Positions 8,619-17,212 of a stretch of DNA of 64,000 bases are shown piece after piece. A model generated the notes under the pieces. The model ran no database searches. It saw only the letters and a program-made list of their open reading frames with translations, and was not told where the DNA came from. Numbering within the stretch: the stretch's first letter is position 1; each line of letters opens with the position of its first letter. The position numbers and the translations under genes were made by a program. The stretch is from Novosphingobium sp. PP1Y (lineage in GTDB: Bacteria > Pseudomonadota > Alphaproteobacteria > Sphingomonadales > Sphingomonadaceae): NCBI RefSeq assembly GCF_000253255.1, contig NC_015580.1, positions 3,051,001 to 3,115,000 of the forward strand. Direction: 5' to 3'.

Positions 8619-9827
8619 ATGGAAACCGTGACAAAACTCCAGAGATTTCTGAATAAGGTCAACGACCTGTACTCGCGCGTCGGGCTTTTCATCGCCTCGA
8701 CGGTGCTGCTCGGATCTCTCCTTGTCGGCTCGAGCTTCATCGCCTGGCGGGCCAATGTCCAACAGCAGGAACTGGCGCGGCTGAACTCCGAAACTATTGC
8801 CCTCCTGCGCGATGCCCACCGAATCCGGCTGGTCGCGCTCGAAGCCTTGCGCGGGGAACGAGGCTACCTGCTGACGGGCGACCCGCGCTATCTCGAGCCC
8901 ATGCTTGAGAGCGAACGCGAGCTTCCCGGCCTCATGACCGCGCTGCGCAGCCACGTCGACGGCAACCAGGAGAACAACCGGGAGCTCCAGCGACTGGGAA
9001 ACGAGGTGCAGAGCTATTTCATGGACCTTCGCACCGTGATTGTCTTCGACAAGGCCGGATTGAAGAAGGAAATGCTCGATGTCGTGCGCACCGGACACGC
9101 CCGTCGTTCGATCAACCGGATCAATGCCGACGTCCAGCGCATCGTCTCGCGCGAACGCGTGCGGCTCGGCTCGGTCAATGCCAAGACCCGCTCGGTCAAC
9201 AACATCCTGCTGATGTACCTTCTGGTCATGACCACTGCCGGAATGTGCCTGCTGTTCACGACGTCGCTGACTGTCGTGGCGCTGCGCCGCTCCATCGCGC
9301 GCGAGCGCGCCTTCCAGCAGGAACTGCGCTATATCGCCCAGACCGACGAACTTACCGGCATTGCCAACCGGCGTGAATTCCTCGCCGCTCTTGACAGGTC
9401 GATCGCCCAGGCGCGCCGCAACCGGTCTGATTTCTCGCTCGCCATCTTCGACATCGACCATTTCAAGAGCATCAACGACAGCTACGGTCATGCTGCCGGT
9501 GACGACGTGATCCGGCGCGTGGCGAAGCTGGCTGTAGGCACCGTGCGCGCCTGCGACCTTGTCGGACGGATCGGCGGGGAGGAATTCGGCGTGCTTCTTC
9601 CCAATGCCGATGCACCGGACGCCGGGGCCGTCTGCGAAAGGCTGCGCGCAGCAATTCACATAGAGGCCATGGAACTGGGCGGCGACATCACGGTGCCGGT
9701 CACGATCAGTTCCGGCGTTGCGCAGCTCGATCCCATCGAGAATGCCAACAAGCTGATGGAGCGGGCCGACCGCGCGCTCTACGAAGCCAAGCACGGCGGA
9801 CGCGACCAGGTTCGCCTCGCCGCCTGA
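8619..9827 (+). CDS. CHASE3-like diguanylate cyclase (GGDEF)
   Basis: 402 residues: membrane helix ~22-44, extracytoplasmic four-helix region ~45-195 of CHASE3 character (ALRGERGYLLTGDPRYLEP), second helix ~198-222, coiled linker, GGDEF domain ~238-400. The active loop is GGEEF (319-323), a functional variant, with the DxLT entry motif (TDELTGIANRREF) and an inhibitory-site RACD at 310-313, correctly spaced before GGEEF. So it should make c-di-GMP and be feedback-inhibited. It is transcribed divergently from the kinase/receiver cluster across 194 bp and convergently with recG. The ATG has no strong ribosome site; a GTG 9 bp on is possible. Confidence 0.92.
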   Translation: METVTKLQRFLNKVNDLYSRVGLFIASTVLLGSLLVGSSFIAWRANVQQQELARLNSETIALLRDAHRIRLVALEALRGERGYLLTGDPRYLEPMLESERELPGLMTALRSHVDGNQENNRELQRLGNEVQSYFMDLRTVIVFDKAGLKKEMLDVVRTGHARRSINRINADVQRIVSRERVRLGSVNAKTRSVNNILLMYLLVMTTAGMCLLFTTSLTVVALRRSIARERAFQQELRYIAQTDELTGIANRREFLAALDRSIAQARRNRSDFSLAIFDIDHFKSINDSYGHAAGDDVIRRVAKLAVGTVRACDLVGRIGGEEFGVLLPNADAPDAGAVCERLRAAIHIEAMELGGDITVPVTISSGVAQLDPIENANKLMERADRALYEAKHGGRDQVRLAA

Positions 9828-9845
9828 TTTTCACCCGCCCGCGAC

Positions 9846-11903
9846 TTATCCGCCCCGCAGCAGCTGCACGCCCCAATCGCGTTCGAACAGGTAGAGCAGG
9901 AGGCGCGCCGCTTCCCCGCGCGGGCCCGAGAGGCCGCCGTCGCGCTCGATCAGCAGCCGCGCATCGTCGTGCGCCAGCGGCAGCAGCTTCTGGATCTGCT
10001 CCAGCGTCGCGAGGCGGAACGGCGTATCGCCGGACTGGCGCGTACCGAGCAATTCACCGCCGCCGCGCAATTCGAGGTCTTCCTCGGCCAGACGGAAACC
10101 GTCCTGCGTCTCGCGCATAAGTGCCAGACGCTGGCGAGCGGTTTCACTGAGCTGCTGTCCGCGTAGCAGCAGGCAGGTCGACTTCTCGCTGCCGCGCCCG
10201 ACACGGCCGCGAAGCTGGTGCAACTGCGCCAGGCCGAACCGCTCGGCCTGCTCGATCACCATCAGCGTGGCATTGGGCACATCGACGCCGACTTCGATGA
10301 CCGTCGTCGCCACCAGAACTTTCGCATCGCCGCCGGAAAAGCGTTCCATCGCGGCGTCCTTGGCCTCGGGCTTGAGCTGGCCGTGGACGAGGACGACGTC
10401 TTCGCCGAACCTTTCCTTGAGCGTGGCATAGCGCGCCTCGGCTGCGGCGAGATCGTCGCTCTCGCTTTCGCGCACCATCGGGCAGACCCAGTAGGCCTGC
10501 TGCCCCGTCTCCAGATGCCGGGCGATGGCACCGACGACATCCTCCATCCGCTCGACCGAGACGACGCGGGTATCGATAGCCTGGCGACCGGGCGGCAGTT
10601 CGTCGAGGCGCGAGACCTCCATCTCGCCGTATTGCGCAAGCGTGAGCGTGCGCGGGATCGGCGTGGCGGTCATCGCCAGGGTATGCGGCGTACGCCGTCC
10701 CTTGCGCGCCAGCATCAGGCGCTGCCCGACGCCGAAACGGTGCTGCTCGTCGATCACCACAAGCGCGAGGTTCTTGTAGGAGACGGTATCCTGGAAGATT
10801 GCATGGGTGCCCACGACAATGTCGATGGAACCGTCGATCAGCCCCATGAGGATCGATTCGCGCGCCTTGCCCTTGTCGCGCCCCGTCAGCAGGGCAATTT
10901 CGACCCCGGTGCCCTGGGCCATGCGGGAAAGAGTCTCGTGGTGCTGACGGGCGAGAATTTCGGTGGGCGCCAGCAGCGCCGCCTGCGCCCCGGCTTCGAC
11001 TGCAATCAGCATCGACGACAGGGCGACCACTGTCTTGCCCGAACCGACGTCGCCCTGCAGCAGGCGCAGCATCGGCGACTTCTGCGCAACATCGCCCTCG
11101 ATCTCGGCGATCGAGCGTTTCTGCGCCCCGGTCAGCTCGAAAGGCAGCCGCAGCTTCGCGCGCAGCGAGCCGTCTCCTGCCAGCGGCGTGCCGGACTGGG
11201 CACGATTGCTCTCCCGCACCAGCATCAAAGCCAGGGCATTGGCAAGCAGTTCGTCATAAGCCAGCCGGTCTCGCGCCGGGCCATTTACGCCCTTGTGCGC
11301 CTCCAGCAGCGCCTCGCGCCACACTGGCCACTTCATCTTCGCGAGCAGGCCCGGCTCGATCCATTCGGGCATTTCCGGCAGGACCTTGAGTGCCTGCTGC
11401 ACAAGCCCGGACACGCGCCCCTGCGTCAGCCCTTCGGACAGGGGATAGACCGCCTCGCAAAGCTGGCCGTGCAGCGCCGAACCGCTTTCCGCGACATGTT
11501 CCGGATGCACGATCTGCAGCATCTGACCGTACTGGTCGAGGCGCCCCGCAATCCAGCGTGTTTCACCCACCGGCAGCAGCTTGCGGGCGGTGTAGGACGC
11601 GCGGCCGAAATAGGTGAGCGTGCAGACATTGCCCGCCACGTCCTCGGCGATCACCCGGAACGGCCCCCTGCCGGCGGGCGCCCTGTGCTCGCGGACGGTC
11701 AGGGCCACGATGATGTTTTCGCCCACCCCGGCATCGTCGAGATTCTCGACCGCGCGGCGCTCGACGAACCGGTCCGGCAAGTGGTATGCAAGGTCTCTGA
11801 GCCGCGTGAGTCCAAGCTTTTCAAGCGGACGACGCAGTTTCGGACCGACACCGTCGAGCGCATCGACTTCGACGAACAGGGAATTGAGCGCTTCAGGCCT
11901 CAT
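9846..11903 (-). CDS. recG: ATP-dependent DNA helicase RecG
   Basis: 685 residues, normal RecG length. N-terminal wedge/OB region (~1-250), then the superfamily 2 helicase: Walker A in LLQGDVGSGKTVVAL, DEQH-type box in VVIDEQHRFGV, motif III TATPIPRTLTL, and the C-terminal motifs ATTVIEVGVDVPNA and QLRGRVGRG. It drives branch migration and fork regression at stalled replication forks. In alphaproteobacteria recG, sdhE and mfd are often neighbours; here all three remain close but with two extra genes between them. Convergent with the cyclase gene (18-bp gap). Confidence 0.96.
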   Translation of the reverse strand: MRPEALNSLFVEVDALDGVGPKLRRPLEKLGLTRLRDLAYHLPDRFVERRAVENLDDAGVGENIIVALTVREHRAPAGRGPFRVIAEDVAGNVCTLTYFGRASYTARKLLPVGETRWIAGRLDQYGQMLQIVHPEHVAESGSALHGQLCEAVYPLSEGLTQGRVSGLVQQALKVLPEMPEWIEPGLLAKMKWPVWREALLEAHKGVNGPARDRLAYDELLANALALMLVRESNRAQSGTPLAGDGSLRAKLRLPFELTGAQKRSIAEIEGDVAQKSPMLRLLQGDVGSGKTVVALSSMLIAVEAGAQAALLAPTEILARQHHETLSRMAQGTGVEIALLTGRDKGKARESILMGLIDGSIDIVVGTHAIFQDTVSYKNLALVVIDEQHRFGVGQRLMLARKGRRTPHTLAMTATPIPRTLTLAQYGEMEVSRLDELPPGRQAIDTRVVSVERMEDVVGAIARHLETGQQAYWVCPMVRESESDDLAAAEARYATLKERFGEDVVLVHGQLKPEAKDAAMERFSGGDAKVLVATTVIEVGVDVPNATLMVIEQAERFGLAQLHQLRGRVGRGSEKSTCLLLRGQQLSETARQRLALMRETQDGFRLAEEDLELRGGGELLGTRQSGDTPFRLATLEQIQKLLPLAHDDARLLIERDGGLSGPRGEAARLLLYLFERDWGVQLLRGG

Positions 11904-12008
11904 GAGCAGCCTCTTAGCGCGATACTGAAGCGTTTCACCAGACGCCAGGGAACAGGGATGGGGACAGCGTTGTTGGCCTTACAGGCATGACCGGAAAAGG
12001 AGAATCGC

Positions 12009-12431
12009 ATGCTCTTGCCCAACGGAACCGTGTTCGCAGTCGTCGACGGCGAGAAGTTCGAGCTTTATCGCAACTCCGGGATCGAAGCCGAGCCACGGCT
12101 CACGGCGTTGACGGTTCCCGAACTCGAGCCCACGAATTTCAGCGCAGGCGCGCGTGAACACGATGCCGGATCGCGCCACAAGGCCCGTACCGGCGACCCC
12201 AGCAACGACTCACTGGATGAGCGCGCCCACGTCGCAGCGGTGACCGACTGGCTCAACCGCAAGGTGCTGGAACGCGAGATCGAACAGCTGATCGTGGTTG
12301 CCGATCCCCGCTCGCTGGGTGAAATGCGTCGTCACTATCACAAGGAACTCAAGCAGGTGCTGGTCGGCGAAGTGGCCAAGACGATGACCGGTCGCCCGGC
12401 CGCGGAGATCGTGCGCGCCCTGCACGATTGA
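12009..12431 (+). CDS. host attachment-type protein (AtsE/BaeRF-like)
   Basis: 140 residues matching the short family annotated as 'protein required for attachment to host cells': N-terminal strand TVFAVVDGEKFELYRN, the charged middle (SAGAREHDAGSRHKARTG), and the C-terminal core LIVVADPRSLGEMRRHYHKELKQ followed by the HxP-less helix VGEVAKTMTGRPAAEIVRAL. This fold is related to the eRF1/VLRF-type ribosome-associated domains, so a ribosome or RNA role is at least as plausible as host attachment. AAGGAG lies at good distance before the ATG. It sits between recG (divergent) and sdhE and ends 25 bp before the sdhE hairpin. Confidence 0.8.
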   Translation: MLLPNGTVFAVVDGEKFELYRNSGIEAEPRLTALTVPELEPTNFSAGAREHDAGSRHKARTGDPSNDSLDERAHVAAVTDWLNRKVLEREIEQLIVVADPRSLGEMRRHYHKELKQVLVGEVAKTMTGRPAAEIVRALHD

Positions 12432-12455
12432 GCGCGCGCTCCTGCCCTACTTGCC

Positions 12456-12489
12456 CATGACAGCGCCGTCGCGTAACGGCGCTGTCATG
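12456..12489 (+). promoter_or_regulatory. 14-bp perfect hairpin enclosing the sdhE start codon
   Basis: CATGACAGCGCCGT (12456-12469) is the exact reverse complement of ACGGCGCTGTCATG (12476-12489), with loop CGCGTA. Each arm contains an ATG in the sdhE frame (12457 and 12487), so the initiation region of sdhE is locked in a very stable stem. It could instead be a terminator for the upstream gene, but no T-run follows. Confidence 0.7.
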
Positions 12490-12771
12490 GCCGACGAAAA
12501 CGCTTCCGAACTTTCGCCCCGTCTCGCGCGCATCAAGTTTCGCGCATGGCATCGCGGCACGCGCGAAGCCGATTACATGATCGGCTGCTTCTTCGACCGC
12601 TTCCACCACACCTGGTCGGAAGCCGACCTCGATCTGTTCGAGAAGATCATCGACGAAGAGGATGTCGACATCATGGCCTGGGCGCTCGGCACCCAGACGA
12701 TCCCGGAGGAATATCGCGGGCCGATGCTGGAGCGCATGATGAAGCTCGATTACGTCGAGATCCCGCGCTGA
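12487..12771 (+). CDS. sdhE: succinate dehydrogenase FAD assembly factor SdhE
   Basis: 94 residues of the Sdh5/YgfY family, which promotes covalent flavinylation of SdhA in complex II. The family signature around the RGxRE turn is present in RAWHRGTREADYMIG, followed by FFDRFHHTWSEADLDLFEKI and the acidic DEEDVDIMAWALG. ATG 12487 gives the family start (MADENASEL); an in-frame ATG at 12457 would add ten residues. Both start codons lie in opposite arms of a perfect hairpin, so translation may depend on opening of that structure or on ribosomes coming from the gene upstream. Located between recG and mfd, a common alphaproteobacterial neighbourhood. Confidence 0.9.
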   Translation: MADENASELSPRLARIKFRAWHRGTREADYMIGCFFDRFHHTWSEADLDLFEKIIDEEDVDIMAWALGTQTIPEEYRGPMLERMMKLDYVEIPR

Positions 12772-12793
12772 CCCGATCTGCGCGCCGTCTCGC

Positions 12794-13549
12794 CTAGAGC
12801 GACGAAATGACATGCCCTCCGTCGACCGGAATGACGACTCCGGTCATGTAGCGCGAAGCATCCGAGCACAGCAGCAAGAAAGGCCCGTCCAGGTCCGCGA
12901 ACTCCCCGAAGCGGCGCTGCGGTATTCGCTTGGCCATAGCCTCTCCGGCCGGGCTGGCCAGAAAGTCGCTGTTCATCTCGGTCGAGAAATAGCCCGGCGC
13001 CAGCGCATTCACGCGAATGCCGTAGCGGGCGAGCTCCAGCCCCATCTGCCGCGTCATCTGCACGACGCCGGCCTTCGACATCGCATAGGCCGCAAGTTGC
13101 CCGCCCTGCCGCAGGCCCAGGATGGATGCGACGTTGACGATGGCGCCACCCTTCCCGCGATCACGCATCCCCCGGGCAGCTGCTGTCGCAACCAGGAATG
13201 CACCGCGCAAGTTGGCGTCCATGATGAAATCGAAGTCGCCTTCTTCGTAATCCAGTATTCCCATGGCTTTCGACACGCCCGCGTTGTTGACGAGAATATC
13301 GATGTCTCCGGCCTGCTCCACCGCGCTGCGCACACTTTCGCCATCGGTCACGTCCAGTGTCACCGGGACGGCCGCGACACGGAATTCGCTGACGATCTCC
13401 TCGGCAAGCTGCTTCAGCGCATCCTCACGCCGCGCGGCGAGCACGACTTGCGCTCCGGCCGCAGCCAGCACGCGGGCGAAGTGGCGCCCCAACCCGCTCG
13501 AAGCGCCCGTCACCAGCGCGCGCCGGCCTTCCAATTGCCTCTCATTCAT
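12794..13549 (-). CDS. short-chain dehydrogenase/reductase (SDR)
   Basis: 251 residues, classical SDR: NAD(P)-binding TGASSGLGRHFA near residues 12-20, NNAG at ~90, Ser-Tyr-Lys catalytic set with NVASILG and YAMSK, and C-terminal APGYFSTEMN. Residues AARRE after the second strand fit NADP preference. Substrate unknown; close to 3-oxoacyl/2-deoxygluconate-type oxidoreductases. Start ATG 13549 follows AGGAGAG at ideal spacing; the frame runs 71 codons further but overlaps the divergent mfd region. Convergent with sdhE (22-bp gap) and divergent from mfd. Confidence 0.88.
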   Translation of the reverse strand: MNERQLEGRRALVTGASSGLGRHFARVLAAAGAQVVLAARREDALKQLAEEIVSEFRVAAVPVTLDVTDGESVRSAVEQAGDIDILVNNAGVSKAMGILDYEEGDFDFIMDANLRGAFLVATAAARGMRDRGKGGAIVNVASILGLRQGGQLAAYAMSKAGVVQMTRQMGLELARYGIRVNALAPGYFSTEMNSDFLASPAGEAMAKRIPQRRFGEFADLDGPFLLLCSDASRYMTGVVIPVDGGHVISSL

Positions 13550-13656
13550 CGTTCTCTCCTTCCTCGTTGCGTCGCAGTGCAGCACCGGGTTCTGATCGGC
13601 AACCATCAACACGATTGAAATTCCCTGCCAACGCCTTATCAGCCGCGCTTCCCGCC

Positions 13657-16600
13657 ATGCCCGATTTCCAGCGACTTCTCTCGGCCACGACGCCCCTGAC
13701 CCTCGCCGCGGTGACGCGCGGCGCGCAGCCGCTCGTGATGGCCGATCTCGCCCGCGCGGCAAAAGGACGCGCCGTTTTCATTGCCGACAACGAGGCGGCA
13801 ATGAGCGCGATTGCCGAGGCGGCGAAATTCTTCGCGCCCGAGCTCGACGTCCTGGAATTCCCGGCGTGGGACTGCCTTCCCTACGACCGCGCCAGCCCTG
13901 CCCTCTCGGTCAGCGCGCGGCGGCTTGCGGCGCTCTACCGGCTTCAGGCGAAGCGCAGCGGGCCGCAATTGCTGGTCACCACGGCCAATGCCGTGCTTCA
14001 GCGCGTGCTCACCCCGTTCCGTATCCGGGAATCGGTTCGCCTGATCAAACACGGCATGGAAATCGGCCACGAAAGTCTGATCGGTCTGCTGCGCCGCCAA
14101 GGCTACCAGCGCACCGACACCGCCATCGACGCGGGTGAGTTCGCCGTGCGCGGCTCGATATTCGACATCGTGCCTTCGGGCCTTGAAGGAGGCCTGCGCC
14201 TCGACTTTTTCGGCGACGAGCTGGAGACGCTGCGCCTCTTCGATACCGGCACGCAGCGCTCGACCGGCACCGTCGCCGAGCACCTGCTCGTGCCTGCCAG
14301 CGAAGCCCTGCTCGACGACGATACGGTCAAGCGCTTCCGCAGTCGCTACCGCGAGATGTTCGGCGCCCATGCCACCGCCGACCCGCTCTACCAGGCAGTC
14401 AGCGACGGACGTCGCCTGGCCGGGATGGAGCACTGGTTGCCGCTGTTCGAGGACCGCCTCGTCAGCCTCTTCGACCATCTGTCGGACGACGACCTGATCG
14501 TCGCCGACACTTCCGCCGTCGGTGCAACCGAAGAGCGGCTGGGCGACATCGCCGATTATCACAAGGCGCGCCTCGACACCTCGGGTCAGAAGGCGGGAAG
14601 CTACCGTCCTCTCGCGATCGACGCGCTTTACCTTGGCAGCGAGGAACTGGAGCAGGCCCTGTCCGGCTTCCCGGTCCACCGCGCCGATGCCTTCGCCAAG
14701 CCCGAAGGCAGCAAGATCATCGACTTCGGCTTTGCAAACGCCCGGGATTTCACGCCCGAGCGCGCCCGCGGCGACAATGCCTACGAGGCTGCGGCCAAGC
14801 ACCTCCACGCGGTCGGCAAGGCCGGGCGCAAGCCGATCCTCGCGGCCTACTCGACCGGCAGCCGCGCGCGGCTCGTCTCGATCCTCGGCGAAGCGAGCCA
14901 GACCAACAAGTGGGGCCCCGAACCGCGCCTTGCCGACACCTGGCAGGAAGCGCTGGGTCTGGCCGTCCAGGGCCGCTCGGCCGCGCTGGTGCTGCCGCTC
15001 GAAACCGGTTTTGCCAACGACACCGTAGAGGTCATCACCGAGCAGGACATCCTCGGCGACCGCCTCGTGCGCCGCAAGAAGCGCAAGAAGGATTCCGACG
15101 CCTTCCTTGCCGAACTGGCGGCGCTGACGCCCGGCGACCTGATCGTCCACATGGATCACGGCATCGGTCGCTACGAAGGCCTGCAGTCGATCCAGGTGGG
15201 CCAGTCCCCGCACGACTGCGTGATGCTGACTTACGCGGGCGGCGACAAGCTCTACATCCCGGTGGAGAACCTCGACGTCCTCTCGCGCTATGGCAGCGAG
15301 AGCGAAGGCGTCATGCTCGACAAGCTGGGCGGCGAAGCCTGGCAGAAGCGCCGTGCGCGCCTCAAGGAGCGCATCCAGGAAATCGCCGGAGAGCTGATGA
15401 AGACAGCCGCCGAGCGGGCCTTGCGGCAGGCTCCGGCGATGGTTCCCGAAGGATCGGCCTACGACCAGTTCGTCGACCGCTTCCCCTGGCAGGAAACCGA
15501 AGACCAGGACAACGCGATTTCCGATGTCCTCGACGATCTTGCCGCGGGCAAGCCGATGGACCGCCTCGTCTGCGGCGACGTCGGCTTCGGCAAGACCGAG
15601 GTCGCCCTGCGTGCCGCATTCGTCGCTGCCATGGCCGGGCAGCAGGTCGCCGTCGTCGCGCCGACCACGCTGCTCGCGCGCCAGCACTACTCCGGCTTTG
15701 CAGAGCGATTCGCAGGCTTTCCGCTCAATGTCGGTCGCCTCTCGCGCCTCGTCCCCGAAAAGGAAGCGCGCACCACCCGCGAAGGGCTCGCCTCGGGCAC
15801 CGTGGACATCGTCTGCGGCACCCATGCAATCCTGTCGAAGTCGGTGCAGTTCAAGCGCCTCGGCCTGGTCATCGTCGACGAGGAGCAGCGCTTCGGCGTC
15901 ACCCACAAGGAGAAGCTCAAGCAGCTTCGCACCGACGTCCACGTCCTGACGCTGACCGCGACGCCGATCCCGCGCACGCTGCAGATGGCGATGTCGGGCC
16001 TGCGCGAGCTGTCGACCATCCAGACCCCGCCGGTCGACCGCCTTGCGGTGCGCACCTACGTGATGGAATGGGACGACATGGTGATGCGCGAGGCACTGCT
16101 GCGCGAACACCATCGCGGCGGCCAGAGCTTTATCGTCGTCCCCCGCATTGCGGACATGGCCGAAGTCGAGGACTGGCTGCACAAGCACGTTCCCGAAGTG
16201 AAGTGCATCACCGCACACGGGCAGATGAGCGCAGGCGAAGTGGAAGAGCGCATGAGCGCTTTCTACGAGGGCAAGTACGAGGTCCTGCTGTCGACGACCA
16301 TCGTCGAATCCGGGCTCGACATCCCGCGCGCCAACACGATCATCATTCACCGCGCCGACCGCTTCGGTCTCGCCCAGCTCTACCAGCTCCGAGGCCGCGT
16401 CGGGCGCTCGAAGCTGCGTGCCTATGCCTACCTGACGACGCCTGCAGCCACCGCGCTTTCCGAAGTCGCGGAGAAGCGCCTCAAGGTGTTGGGCGATCTC
16501 GACAGCCTGGGCGCGGGCTTCCAGCTCGCCAGTCACGACCTCGACATTCGCGGCGCGGGCAACCTGCTGGGTGACGAACAGTCCGGCCACATTCGCGAAG

Positions 16601-17142
16601 TCGGCTTCGAACTCTACCAGTCGATGCTGGAAGACGCGATCATGGCCGCCCGCGCGGGCGGCGTCGGGCTGGAGAAGGACACCTCGGGCCTCAGCCCGCA
16701 GATCACCGTCGATGCGCCGATCATGATTCCGGACGACTACGTCCCCGATCTCGCCGTGCGCATGGCGCTCTATCGCCGCCTCAACGATGCCGAGAGCCAG
16801 CAGGAGATCGAATCCCTGTCCGCAGAGATGATCGACCGCTTCGGCGCCCTGCCCCAGCCGACGATCAACCTCATCAAGCTCATCGAGATCAAGCGTCAGG
16901 CTATCGAGGCGCATATCGCCAAGATCGACGTCGGCTCGCGCGGCACGCTGGTCAGCTTCCACAACGACAGCTTCCCCAACCCGGCCGGCCTCATCGCCTA
17001 TGCGGAAAGGCTGCAGGGTACGGTCAAGCTGCGCCCGGACAACAAGCTCGTCCTCACGCGCGCATGGGGCGATCCCAAGTCGCGCCTCAATGGCCTCTTC
17101 CAGCTGACCAAGGGCCTGAGCGCCGTCGCGCGCAAGGGCTGA
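13657..17142 (+). CDS. mfd: transcription-repair coupling factor Mfd
   Basis: About 1161 residues, standard Mfd length. N-terminal UvrB-like region (~1-350; LEFPAWDCLPYDRASP), RNA polymerase interaction domain near 480-560 (DLIVHMDHGIGRYEGL), then the RecG-like translocase with Walker A CGDVGFGKTEVALRA, VIVDEEQRFGV, LTATPIPRTLQMAM, STTIVESGLDIPRAN and LYQLRGRVGRS, and the C-terminal TRCF domain. It removes stalled RNA polymerase from damaged DNA and recruits UvrA. ATG 13657 begins at the family start (MPDFQRLLSATTPLTL); the upstream extension of 30 codons is dissimilar. Part of the recG-sdhE-mfd neighbourhood. Confidence 0.96.
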   Translation: MPDFQRLLSATTPLTLAAVTRGAQPLVMADLARAAKGRAVFIADNEAAMSAIAEAAKFFAPELDVLEFPAWDCLPYDRASPALSVSARRLAALYRLQAKRSGPQLLVTTANAVLQRVLTPFRIRESVRLIKHGMEIGHESLIGLLRRQGYQRTDTAIDAGEFAVRGSIFDIVPSGLEGGLRLDFFGDELETLRLFDTGTQRSTGTVAEHLLVPASEALLDDDTVKRFRSRYREMFGAHATADPLYQAVSDGRRLAGMEHWLPLFEDRLVSLFDHLSDDDLIVADTSAVGATEERLGDIADYHKARLDTSGQKAGSYRPLAIDALYLGSEELEQALSGFPVHRADAFAKPEGSKIIDFGFANARDFTPERARGDNAYEAAAKHLHAVGKAGRKPILAAYSTGSRARLVSILGEASQTNKWGPEPRLADTWQEALGLAVQGRSAALVLPLETGFANDTVEVITEQDILGDRLVRRKKRKKDSDAFLAELAALTPGDLIVHMDHGIGRYEGLQSIQVGQSPHDCVMLTYAGGDKLYIPVENLDVLSRYGSESEGVMLDKLGGEAWQKRRARLKERIQEIAGELMKTAAERALRQAPAMVPEGSAYDQFVDRFPWQETEDQDNAISDVLDDLAAGKPMDRLVCGDVGFGKTEVALRAAFVAAMAGQQVAVVAPTTLLARQHYSGFAERFAGFPLNVGRLSRLVPEKEARTTREGLASGTVDIVCGTHAILSKSVQFKRLGLVIVDEEQRFGVTHKEKLKQLRTDVHVLTLTATPIPRTLQMAMSGLRELSTIQTPPVDRLAVRTYVMEWDDMVMREALLREHHRGGQSFIVVPRIADMAEVEDWLHKHVPEVKCITAHGQMSAGEVEERMSAFYEGKYEVLLSTTIVESGLDIPRANTIIIHRADRFGLAQLYQLRGRVGRSKLRAYAYLTTPAATALSEVAEKRLKVLGDLDSLGAGFQLASHDLDIRGAGNLLGDEQSGHIREVGFELYQSMLEDAIMAARAGGVGLEKDTSGLSPQITVDAPIMIPDDYVPDLAVRMALYRRLNDAESQQEIESLSAEMIDRFGALPQPTINLIKLIEIKRQAIEAHIAKIDVGSRGTLVSFHNDSFPNPAGLIAYAERLQGTVKLRPDNKLVLTRAWGDPKSRLNGLFQLTKGLSAVARKG

Positions 17143-17212
17143 CACCTCCGGGGTGGGCGCGGGCGCGGCGCGTAACCCGATCGCAAGCAATTGCCGGCAT
17201 GGTCGCGCGATC

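Noticed and set aside
11949..11974. Second EcfG-type promoter before the host-attachment-type gene
   Set aside because: GGAAC is followed by CGTT at only 14 bp; the spacing-correct alternative TGTT has a mismatch, so the match is too weak.
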